A program made the position numbers and the translations under genes. Below the pieces are notes generated by a model. The model saw only the letters and a program-made list of their open reading frames with translations, had not been told where the DNA came from and did not search any database. Shown in pieces: positions 1 to 6,117 of a DNA stretch of 7,059 nucleotides. Origin of the DNA: Rhodobacterales bacterium UBA3089 (lineage in GTDB: Bacteria > Pseudomonadota > Alphaproteobacteria > Rhodobacterales > Rhodobacteraceae); contig DFBD01000039.1 of the NCBI GenBank assembly GCA_002367255.1, positions 1 to 7,059 of the forward strand, read 5' to 3'. Each line of letters opens with the position of its first letter. Position 1 is the stretch's first letter.

Positions 1-663
1 TTTGGGCGCGGCAATTATAACGACACGTTAATGCAAACGCTGGCGCAGAACGGGAACGGCACGGCGGCCTATATCGACACGTTGGCCGAGGCGCAAAAGG
101 TGCTGGTGGACCAGATCGGCGGGGCGTTGTTTACCATCGCGCAGGACGTGAAAATTCAGGTGGAGTTTAACACTTCCGAGATCGCCGAATACCGTCTTAT
201 CGGGTATGAAACCCGCGCGCTGAACCGCGAAGATTTCAACAACGATGCGGTAGATGCGGGTGAGATCGGGGCGGGCCATACGGTTACCGCGATATACGAG
301 ATTACGCCTATCGGGTCCCCTGCTGTGATGGTTGACGACCTGCGTTATGGCACTAAGGAGGCAGGCAGCCTGAACACTGGCGAATATGCCTTCCTGAAGC
401 TGCGGTATAAAAACCCGGGCGAGGACATCAGTAATCTGATCACAACGCCGATTATGCCGGACGCTGATGCGGGGCTTGGGGACGAGGTTGGTTTTGCAGC
501 CGCCGTTGCCGGTTTCGGGCAGATACTTCGCGGCGATAACCTGATGCACGACTGGGAAGTCAGCGATGCGCGGACGTTAGCGCAGGCCAGCAAAGGCGAA
601 GATCGGTTCGGGTATCGCGCGGAACTGATTACGTTGATGCGATTGGCTGAAAGTCTGGAATAA
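1..663 (+). CDS. YfbK-like VWA domain protein, C-terminal part (5' end outside window)
   Basis: The frame is open from the first base and ends at TAA (661-663), giving the last 220 residues of a longer protein. It begins FGRGNYNDTLM, followed by GNGTAAYIDTLAEAQKVLVDQ. This matches the end of the von Willebrand factor A domain in E. coli YfbK-type proteins (G-x-GNYND...G-Y-YID...A-KVLV). The remainder (about residues 42-218) fits the DUF3520 domain that closes this family, including the final DRFGYRAELITLMRLAESL segment. The ATG at 31 is internal and not the start, because the conserved GNYND motif lies before it. Full-length relatives are about 500-700 residues and usually carry an N-terminal lipoprotein or signal sequence, so most of this gene is missing here. 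VWA domains bind a metal ion and mediate protein contacts; the specific role of this family is not established. A terminator follows 25 bases later, so it is transcriptionally separate from the next gene. Family identification is confident, function is not. Confidence 0.85.
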   Translation, partial: FGRGNYNDTLMQTLAQNGNGTAAYIDTLAEAQKVLVDQIGGALFTIAQDVKIQVEFNTSEIAEYRLIGYETRALNREDFNNDAVDAGEIGAGHTVTAIYEITPIGSPAVMVDDLRYGTKEAGSLNTGEYAFLKLRYKNPGEDISNLITTPIMPDADAGLGDEVGFAAAVAGFGQILRGDNLMHDWEVSDARTLAQASKGEDRFGYRAELITLMRLAESLE

Positions 664-688
664 ACTTCGGCCAGCAATGTGCGTTTGC

Positions 689-720
689 TACCGGCTGCCA
701 TGATTGGTGGCCGGTATTTT
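689..720 (+). terminator. Rho-independent terminator after the VWA gene
   Basis: Arms TACCGGCTGCCA (689-700) and TGGTGGCCGGTA (705-716) can pair over 12 positions around the four-base loop TGAT: ten Watson-Crick pairs and two adjacent G-T wobbles. Four T residues (717-720) follow directly on the plus strand. It lies 25 bases past the VWA stop codon, which is where an intrinsic terminator is expected. The T-tract is short, so efficiency may be partial. No matching A-run precedes the stem, so it should act mainly on plus-strand transcripts. Confidence 0.75.
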
Positions 721-859
721 CGTGCCCGTGATGTTTTGTTCGACAATCGTTTGCTCAACAGCTTTTCATCGTCTGGACCATCCTTTAGGTATGCGCTAGC
801 GTGGGGCCAGATCGGGAACCGGCACTTGTAGGTTTCCACCCGTAAACAAGAGTGTTTGT
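721..859. other. Intergenic region upstream of the DUF2478 gene
   Basis: These 139 bases between the terminator and the DUF2478 start should contain that gene's promoter. I see no convincing -35/-10 pair and no full FNR-type box (TTGAT-N4-ATCAA). Two small symmetries are present: TTGT-TCG-ACAA (736-746) and the 8-base palindrome CGCTAGCG (794-801). Either could be a chance occurrence. There is no open reading frame with family-like content. Confidence 0.4.
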
Positions 860-1372
860 ATGAAAATCGCCATCGTCAGCTCTGCCATCATAGGGCAAAC
901 CGACCTGCTTATATCGAACGTGGCTGCCAAACTTGAGGCCGACGGAACACGCCTGTCTGGCGTCGTCAAAGTGCTGCACGATGAACCTGTCGGGGACCAT
1001 CACTGCGACATGGATTTGCGTATTTTACCGGATGGCGGAACAGTACGCATCACACAATCCCTTGGTGAAGGGTCGAGCGGTTGCCGGTTAAACCCCGCCG
1101 CAATTGCCCAAGCTGTGGCGGCGACAGAACGGGTTGGCACAAATGATATCGACATGTTCATACTGAACAAATTTGGCCCACAAGAAGCTGAAGGCCGAGG
1201 GTTCTGCGACGCAATCGCCTCGGCGCTAGAAAGCGGAACACCTGTGTTGGTCGGCGTTGGTGGGGGGTGCCGCGAGGCGCTGGACGCATTCGTTGACGGC
1301 ATGGCGGAGGTTTTACCGGCAGAACCAAATGCTATTCATCAGTGGTGCCAGACGGCTATCTCTGCGAGTTAA
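860..1372 (+). CDS. DUF2478 family protein, possibly molybdenum-linked
   Basis: This is a complete 170-residue soluble protein without signal peptide or membrane segment. It carries the run of motifs I recognise from DUF2478 proteins: an N-terminal beta-strand/loop/helix (MKIAIVSSAIIGQTDLL), CDMDLRILPDG (residues 49-59), the GCRLNP segment (74-79), NKFGPQEAEGRGF (103-115) and a PVLVGVGGG strand-loop (128-136). The fold looks like a nucleotide-binding alpha/beta protein, but the N-terminal loop lacks the Walker A lysine (SSAIIGQTD), so ATP hydrolysis cannot be assumed. Five cysteines are present (49, 75, 116, 137, 163), and Cys49 and Cys75 lie inside conserved motifs. Members of the family often sit near molybdate transport or molybdoenzyme genes; here the neighbour is a nitrate reductase operon. 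The biochemical role is unknown. The ATG at 860 has only a weak purine-rich sequence upstream (AAGAG), but the first residues match the family's usual start. Its stop codon overlaps that of the convergent aldo/keto reductase. Confidence 0.8.
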   Translation: MKIAIVSSAIIGQTDLLISNVAAKLEADGTRLSGVVKVLHDEPVGDHHCDMDLRILPDGGTVRITQSLGEGSSGCRLNPAAIAQAVAATERVGTNDIDMFILNKFGPQEAEGRGFCDAIASALESGTPVLVGVGGGCREALDAFVDGMAEVLPAEPNAIHQWCQTAISAS

Positions 1373-2307
1373 GCCTCTTCGAGACGATCTGTGGCTGGTG
1401 CCGGTTGAACCGACAGGTCGGTGATCCGTTTATAAAGATCATCCGACATGCTGTAGTCTATCGCGTCGAGCGACGGACGTAGTTGCTCAGCTGAGCGACC
1501 ACTGATTATCGGTTGCGTGATACCTTTGTGCTGCGCGACCCAGCTTACGGCCAAAGTGATTGGGCTTACGCCCACCTCTGCCGCAAGTTCCGACAGGTTG
1601 TTTGCTGTTTCATGCATCCACTCAACACCGTAACGGGTTTTATAATACTGGTCGTCCAGTAGGCGCCCGCCTAAACCGGATGCGTATTTTCCAGTCAAAA
1701 GCCCACCACCGAGGGGCGAATATGGCGCAACATTGAAACCCTCGCTGATGGCCATTGGCAGGATCTCGACTTCGGCCTGCCGTTTCACGAGGTTATACAT
1801 AGGCTGAAGAATATCGATGCGAATGCCAAGATTTTGCGCGATGCATGCAGCCTTCATCGTTTGCCATGCGGAAAAGTTTGAAACGCCTATGTAACGGAAA
1901 AGCCCTGCTTCGCGCAGCTCTGCCAAGGCTGCGATCGATTCCTCAAGCGGCGTATCCTCATCCCATTTGTGGAGGTAAAATATATCCACCGTGTCCATGC
2001 CAAGACGTGTGCGGCTTTCATCAAACTGGGCACGAATGTTGGCCGAACCGGAACCGCCAACCGAAGCGCATTTCGTAGCAATCACCAGATCGTCACGCTC
2101 GTGCTTGGCGAACTGCCCGAGCAGCGTTTCAGAACGCCCTTCGGTATATACATAAGCGGTGTCGAAAAAGTTAATGCCAGCGGCGCGGCTGGCATCATAC
2201 ATTTCACGGCTTTGATCCGCATCCGCTTTGCCGCCAAATTGCATGGTGCCAAAGGAAAAGCTTGATACCGGAAGGCCGGAAGGGGTGGTAAGGGCAGTAG
2301 CTTTCAT
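1369..2307 (-). CDS. Aldo/keto reductase family oxidoreductase
   Basis: The 312-residue product is the usual length for an aldo/keto reductase and is predicted to be a cytoplasmic (beta/alpha)8 barrel using NADPH to reduce carbonyl groups. The catalytic tetrad is visible: Asp49 and Tyr54 (FFDTAYVYTEGRSE), Lys79 (VIATK) and His113 (FYLHKWD). Further hallmarks are YIGVSNFS, the N-L-V-K-R and APYSPLGGGLLTGKY segments, and the late IISGRSAEQL cofactor-binding region. I chose the ATG at 2307 because CAGGAGA (2313-2319) lies six bases upstream. An upstream TTG at 2373 is in frame but would add 22 residues with no family counterpart. The gene follows the parvulin gene after 83 bases on the same strand, so it may be read through from the nar operon or have its own promoter. 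It ends in a 4-base convergent overlap with the DUF2478 gene. The physiological substrate cannot be read from the sequence. Confidence 0.9.
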   Translation of the reverse strand: MKATALTTPSGLPVSSFSFGTMQFGGKADADQSREMYDASRAAGINFFDTAYVYTEGRSETLLGQFAKHERDDLVIATKCASVGGSGSANIRAQFDESRTRLGMDTVDIFYLHKWDEDTPLEESIAALAELREAGLFRYIGVSNFSAWQTMKAACIAQNLGIRIDILQPMYNLVKRQAEVEILPMAISEGFNVAPYSPLGGGLLTGKYASGLGGRLLDDQYYKTRYGVEWMHETANNLSELAAEVGVSPITLAVSWVAQHKGITQPIISGRSAEQLRPSLDAIDYSMSDDLYKRITDLSVQPAPATDRLEEA

Positions 2308-2313
2308 TGCTTT

Positions 2314-2318
2314 CTCCT
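2314..2318 (-). promoter_or_regulatory. Ribosome binding site of the aldo/keto reductase gene
   Basis: AGGAG lies six bases before the ATG at 2307. It decides the start in favour of this ATG over the in-frame TTG 66 bases upstream. Confidence 0.75.
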
Positions 2319-2345
2319 GAAATCGGGAAGATATTTCCTCGCTCG

Positions 2346-2373
2346 CGGATAGGTTACTAGCTGCCCTTATCAA
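2346..2373 (-). promoter_or_regulatory. Possible weak promoter for the aldo/keto reductase gene
   Basis: In the 83-base gap between the parvulin and aldo/keto reductase genes, the minus strand reads TTGATA (2368-2373), a 16-base spacer, then TATCCG (2346-2351). The first element matches the sigma-70 -35 consensus at five of six positions; the second matches the -10 consensus poorly. TTGAT is also one FNR half-site, but no ATCAA partner follows. No terminator hairpin is visible in the gap, so read-through from the nar operon is equally possible. Confidence 0.2.
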
Positions 2374-2390
2374 TTTCTACGTATTAAAAC

Positions 2391-3200
2391 CTACGCCACG
2401 GCGCCAATTGGTTTACTTAGGTCGATACCCTCGACCTCGGCATTATTAACCAATTCTTGCGTGTAGGTTTGCGCGGCCTTGGCCCATGCAACTTGTTCCA
2501 GTTTTTCCATGATCTGGTGTTTCACAGAGTCGAACGGCAGCTGTTGCCCCTCGGCTTTTTCATCCATGCGGATGATGTGAATACCAAAGCGTGTTTCAAC
2601 CGGTTCAGGGTGCAAGTCACCAGCAGCGAGGACATCCAGAACCGTTTCGAATTCAGGAACCGTGTCACCAGTGCCGATTTGACCCAGAGTGCCGCCTGCA
2701 TCTTTAGACGGACAATCGGAGTTGTTCTTGGCAATATCCGCAAACGCTTTCGGGTTTTTCTGGATGGTTGCGATGAACTCGGCCGCATTCTTCTTGGCAA
2801 CCTCGCGGGCGTCCGAATCTTCGGGTTTAACCGCGAAAAGGATGTGGGCAGGTTGGAATAAGTTTGGCGAACGGAAGATTTCCTTGCGGGTGTCATAGAT
2901 GAACTGACACTCGGTCGCGGAAACGGCAGGGATGTCCATTTCCTGTTCCAGAACCGAGCGGATCAGGGATTCGTCTTCGGTTTCCTGCTTGTCGCCTTCC
3001 AGCAGTTGCGGATCAGCTTTCAGGCCAAGACGGCCAGCTTCTTGCAACAGCAATGCGCGGATGACCATCGCACGTGCGGCGGCTTTCCATGCCCAGCCGG
3101 GTTTGTCCTGCGGGGCGTTGTGGTTTTGCGCCTCGGCTGCGATTGCCGCCGAGGGAATGATTTCGCCGTTGACGATAACGTCTGGCATTAGGGGGTTCAT
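2391..3200 (-). CDS. PpiC-type (parvulin) peptidyl-prolyl cis-trans isomerase of the nar operon
   Basis: The 269-residue protein catalyses cis-trans isomerisation at proline bonds and presumably assists folding of a nitrate reductase subunit. The parvulin domain spans about residues 116-213: PAHILFAV with His119, the DCPS segment with Cys163, GGTLGQIGTG, VPEF with Phe184, and RFGIHIIRMDE with His208. These are the usual active-site positions. An N-terminal helical region (about 15-110) resembles the chaperone part of NifM/SurA-like proteins, and a further helical tail follows the domain. There is no signal peptide or membrane segment, so it acts in the cytoplasm, where NarG and NarH are assembled. 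The ATG shares a base with the narI stop (TAATG), implying translational coupling. An in-frame ATG four codons later (MPDVIVNGE) is an alternative start. A parvulin gene directly behind narI is also known in other denitrifiers such as Pseudomonas aeruginosa, which supports the functional link. The exact client is inferred. Confidence 0.9.
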   Translation of the reverse strand: MNPLMPDVIVNGEIIPSAAIAAEAQNHNAPQDKPGWAWKAAARAMVIRALLLQEAGRLGLKADPQLLEGDKQETEDESLIRSVLEQEMDIPAVSATECQFIYDTRKEIFRSPNLFQPAHILFAVKPEDSDAREVAKKNAAEFIATIQKNPKAFADIAKNNSDCPSKDAGGTLGQIGTGDTVPEFETVLDVLAAGDLHPEPVETRFGIHIIRMDEKAEGQQLPFDSVKHQIMEKLEQVAWAKAAQTYTQELVNNAEVEGIDLSKPIGAVA

Positions 3201-3883
3201 TAGCTTTTTCCCTTACGTGTACGAACGATTTGGTACCCCGGACGCCATAAGTAGCGAACAGGAACCGACAACATGTGAACCAACCGTGTGAACGGGAACA
3301 CAAGGAAGATCGTCAAACCGAAGAAGATGTGCAGTTTGAACAGAATGTTTACGTCTTTGATGTAGCTTGCAGCGTCACCGTCGAATGTAAAGATACCGCC
3401 CGCCCAGTGCATGAACTTGGTCATCTCGTGCCCGTCCAGATGGCCGAGGCTGACGAAGATTGTCATAAGGCCAAGGATTACCTGAGCAAGCAGCATCAAC
3501 AGGATTGCTGAATCCGCAAACGAGCTGCGTGCCCGAATACGTTCATCAAACATCCGGCGATGTGCCAGCATTAGGCCACCGATCAGCATCGAGATGCCAG
3601 CTGATCCACCAAGAACGATAGCAATAATTTGTTTGACACCGTGGCTTACGCCCAACGCGTCCCAGATGGCGAGGGGCGTCAACAAACCAACCAGATGGCC
3701 TGCAAAAATCAACAGAACACCGACGTGAAAGAGGATCGAGCCCAAGATCAACTGTTTGCGACGCAAGAGTTGGCTGGAACTGGATTTCCAGGTGAAAGGG
3801 TCGCGCTCGTAGCGCACGATCGAGCCAACCGCCAGCACTGTTAGCGCGATGTAGGGGTAGGTACCGTATAGAAACTGATGCAT
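3200..3883 (-). CDS. narI: Respiratory nitrate reductase gamma subunit (cytochrome b)
   Basis: NarI anchors NarGH to the inner membrane, oxidises quinol on the periplasmic side and passes electrons through two b hemes to the NarH clusters. The 227-residue product is close to the 225 of E. coli NarI. Five hydrophobic segments are visible at about residues 8-24, 46-70, 84-107, 123-147 and 181-205. The four heme-ligand histidines are present at His53 and His63 (LFHVG...AGHLVG) and His185 and His203 (KLHIFFG...RLVHMLS), matching E. coli positions 56, 66, 187 and 205. Other family segments include PLAIWDALGVSH, RRMFDERIRARSS, HWAGGIFTF and the closing PVRYLWRPGYQIVR. It starts 9 bases after narJ with AGGAGA overlapping the narJ stop, and its own stop overlaps the start of the parvulin gene. 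Nothing looks damaged. Confidence 0.97.
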   Translation of the reverse strand: MHQFLYGTYPYIALTVLAVGSIVRYERDPFTWKSSSSQLLRRKQLILGSILFHVGVLLIFAGHLVGLLTPLAIWDALGVSHGVKQIIAIVLGGSAGISMLIGGLMLAHRRMFDERIRARSSFADSAILLMLLAQVILGLMTIFVSLGHLDGHEMTKFMHWAGGIFTFDGDAASYIKDVNILFKLHIFFGLTIFLVFPFTRLVHMLSVPVRYLWRPGYQIVRTRKGKS

Positions 3884-3888
3884 TTCCG

Positions 3889-3894
3889 TCTCCT
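3889..3894 (-). promoter_or_regulatory. Ribosome binding site of narI overlapping the narJ stop
   Basis: AGGAGA lies five bases before the narI ATG, and its first bases form part of the narJ TAG stop (3893-3895). Ribosomes finishing narJ are therefore placed on the narI start signal, which suggests coupled translation. Confidence 0.7.
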
Positions 3895-4600
3895 ATTCGT
3901 TCATTGCAGCGGTTGGCTGCATATTGGCGGGGGTGTCCATATTGGCCAGAATGTCCCGTGATACAGGGCAGCCAGCGTTGGGGTCGGGGCCGAAAGTGAT
4001 TTCGGCTTCTTCCCAGACATCATCCAAGGCTTCGAGATCTTCCGGATTGTCGTCTTTGACGCTTAGAAGTTCCTGAACCATTTCGCTGGACGCTTCGACA
4101 CCTGCGAATTCAGCCAACGCGGCCAGAACGGCGGCATAGTTGCTTTCGCGGCGGTGCAGACGTTCAGTCAAGGCGGCGATAATATGACCTGCGTCTTCCA
4201 GCATTTCTTTCGCCTCAACCATTGGGCGTGTGGAAAGGAATTCCAGCAAGATTGGCAGGTGATCCGGCAGCTCTGTGCTGACCAGATCGAAACCACCGGC
4301 ACGGTATGTGTCCAGTAGATCAACCATCGCAGGACCACGGTCACGGCTTTCACCGTGCACGTGTTCAAACAGGTTAAGCGACAGGGTGCGGGAACGATCG
4401 AACAGCAGAACGAAGCGCTCTTGCAGCTCGTACACATCGAAACGTTCCATGTCAGCCAACAGAGGTTGGATGGCAGCGACGGCATCCTTTGAAAGGATAC
4501 CCTCGCTTGCCAACACTTCACCAATCTCGCCGGCGGCAGCCTTAAGATCGGAACTCGGATAGCTTAGCAGAACCGAGAGGGCTTTGAACGTAACACTCAT
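3893..4600 (-). CDS. narJ: Nitrate reductase assembly chaperone (delta subunit)
   Basis: NarJ is a cytoplasmic system-specific chaperone. It binds the NarG N-terminus, is needed for insertion of the molybdenum cofactor and iron-sulfur cluster, and holds NarGH back until they dock on NarI; it is not part of the final enzyme. The 235-residue length matches E. coli NarJ (236). The family signature LFEHVHGESRDRG is at residues 77-89, followed by AMVDLLDTYRAGGF and LPDHLPILLEFL (111-122). The protein is mostly helical and ends in an acidic segment (DDNPEDLEALDDVWEEAE) and a low-complexity tail with TPANMQPTAAMNE. The ATG overlaps the narH stop as ATGA, with a G-rich sequence (AGGGGG) a few bases upstream. 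The order narH-narJ-narI is the standard one. Confidence 0.96.
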   Translation of the reverse strand: MSVTFKALSVLLSYPSSDLKAAAGEIGEVLASEGILSKDAVAAIQPLLADMERFDVYELQERFVLLFDRSRTLSLNLFEHVHGESRDRGPAMVDLLDTYRAGGFDLVSTELPDHLPILLEFLSTRPMVEAKEMLEDAGHIIAALTERLHRRESNYAAVLAALAEFAGVEASSEMVQELLSVKDDNPEDLEALDDVWEEAEITFGPDPNAGCPVSRDILANMDTPANMQPTAAMNE

Positions 4601-6117
4601 CTTGCACCCCCTGTCGGAACGACGAATTTACGCGAACCGAAGATCTTCTTGCCGCTGTTGCCGGTGGAACATCCGTTACCGTCGGTAAAGCCACATCCGC
4701 CACGCATGTCGTATGCATCCTCGACAGCTTCACGGTGCGTTGTGGGCACTTTGAAGCGTTCCTCGTAGTCTGCAATCGCCATGATTTTGTACATGTCTTC
4801 GATCTGCAACGGAGTCAGGCCAACTTGTTTGGCGATACCCAGATCAACAACACCATCAACCGTTTTAGCGCGCATATAACCACGCATTGCCAGCATCCGT
4901 TCCAGCGCCGTGACCACGGGGGCCTCGTCACCAGCGGTCAGCATATTGGCGAGGTATTTCACCGGAATACGCAAGGATGACACGTCTGGCATGTTGTTGT
5001 TGGTAGCAATCGCACCAGCTTCGGCCGCATTCTGGATAGGGCTGAGTGGCGGGATATACCAAACCATTGGCAATGTGCGGTATTCGGGATGCAGCGGGAA
5101 GGCAATCTTCCAGTCCATCGCCATTTTCCACACAGGGCTGTCTATCGCGGATTTGATCCAAGCCTCAGGGATGCCTTCCTCGCGGGCGGCGGCCTGAACT
5201 TCGGGGTCGTTGGGGTCAAGGAACACGCCAAGTTGGGCGTCGTATAGTTCCTGTTCACCTTCAACCGAAGCGGCTTCTTGAATCTTGTCTGCATCATAAA
5301 GCATCACGCCCAAGTAGCGGATACGACCAACGCAGGTTTCCGAACATACAGTTGGCAGACCGGATTCAATACGAGGGTAGCAGAATGTGCATTTCTCGGA
5401 TTTGCCGGATTCCCAGTTGTAGTAAATCTTTTTGTACGGGCAGCCCGATACACACATCCGCCAACCGCGACATTTGTCTTGGTCGATCAGAACGATACCG
5501 TCGTCCTCGCGTTTGTAGATCGCGCCCGATGGGCAGGATGCTACGCAGGCAGGGTTGAGGCAGTGTTCGCAAAGGCGTGGAAGATACATCATGAAAGTAT
5601 TTTCATACTCGCCATAGATTTCCTTCTGGATGCCATCGAAGTTGTAGTCTTTCGAGCGCTTCTCGAACTCGCCACCAAGAATTTCTTCCCAGTTTGGACC
5701 CCATTCGATTTTTTCCATCCGTTCGCCAGTGATCCGCGAACGAGGGCGTGCCGTAGGGAACGCATCCATTTCAGGAGCCGACTTCAGGTGGTCGTAATCG
5801 AAATCAAACGGCTCGTAGAAGTCGTCAATTTCCGGCAGGTCCGGGTTGCCGAAGATATTCGCCAAAATCCGCCATTTCGCGCCCTGTTTAGGGTGCAGTT
5901 TGCCAGATTTTGTGCGCGTCCAGCCGCCATTCCAGCGCTTTTGGTTTTCCCAGTCTTTGGGGTAACCAATGCCGGGTTTGGTCTCGACGTTGTTGAACCA
6001 AGCGTATTCAACACCGTCGCGGCTGGTCCAGACGTTCTTACAAGTGACGGAGCAAGTGTGACACCCGATACATTTATCGAGGTTAAGCACCATGCCTATT
6101 TGTGCACGAACTTTCAT
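4597..6117 (-). CDS. narH: Respiratory nitrate reductase beta subunit (iron-sulfur)
   Basis: NarH carries electrons from the NarI hemes to the NarG active site through four iron-sulfur clusters on the cytoplasmic face of the membrane. The 506 residues are near the 512 of E. coli. Cluster-binding cysteines are all visible: 16, 19, 22 and 26 (CIGCHTCSVTCK); 183, 186, 191 and 195 (CEHCLNPACVASCP); 216, 222 and 226 (CRGWRMCVSGCP); and 243, 246, 258 and 262 (CTFC...CSETC). Trp219 occupies the place of a fourth cysteine, the known NarH feature that makes one cluster 3Fe-4S; three others are 4Fe-4S. The middle region (GRIRYLGVMLYDAD, FPLHPEYRTLPMVWYIPPLSP) and the cysteine-containing end GGCGFTDGNGC are also family-typical. 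The ATG overlaps the narG stop as TAATG and has a near-perfect ribosome binding site inside the end of narG. The long open frame on the opposite strand is a shadow. Confidence 0.98.
   Translation of the reverse strand: MKVRAQIGMVLNLDKCIGCHTCSVTCKNVWTSRDGVEYAWFNNVETKPGIGYPKDWENQKRWNGGWTRTKSGKLHPKQGAKWRILANIFGNPDLPEIDDFYEPFDFDYDHLKSAPEMDAFPTARPRSRITGERMEKIEWGPNWEEILGGEFEKRSKDYNFDGIQKEIYGEYENTFMMYLPRLCEHCLNPACVASCPSGAIYKREDDGIVLIDQDKCRGWRMCVSGCPYKKIYYNWESGKSEKCTFCYPRIESGLPTVCSETCVGRIRYLGVMLYDADKIQEAASVEGEQELYDAQLGVFLDPNDPEVQAAAREEGIPEAWIKSAIDSPVWKMAMDWKIAFPLHPEYRTLPMVWYIPPLSPIQNAAEAGAIATNNNMPDVSSLRIPVKYLANMLTAGDEAPVVTALERMLAMRGYMRAKTVDGVVDLGIAKQVGLTPLQIEDMYKIMAIADYEERFKVPTTHREAVEDAYDMRGGCGFTDGNGCSTGNSGKKIFGSRKFVVPTGGAR

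Noticed and set aside
28..549. A 173-codon minus-strand open frame opposite the VWA gene
   Set aside because: The plus-strand frame matches a known protein family from the first base of the window; this is its shadow.
345..839. A 164-codon minus-strand open frame spanning the end of the VWA gene and the terminator
   Set aside because: It runs through the VWA coding region and across a clear plus-strand terminator, has a Ser/Arg/Pro-rich low-information sequence and no ribosome binding site support.
2308..2373. N-terminal extension of the aldo/keto reductase from an in-frame TTG
   Set aside because: The extra 22 residues do not resemble the family start, and a good AGGAG sits just before the ATG at 2307.
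5427..5472. Loss of an iron-sulfur ligand in NarH (Trp219 instead of Cys)
   Set aside because: This is the normal state in the NarH family, where the tryptophan converts one cluster to 3Fe-4S, so it is not a mutation.
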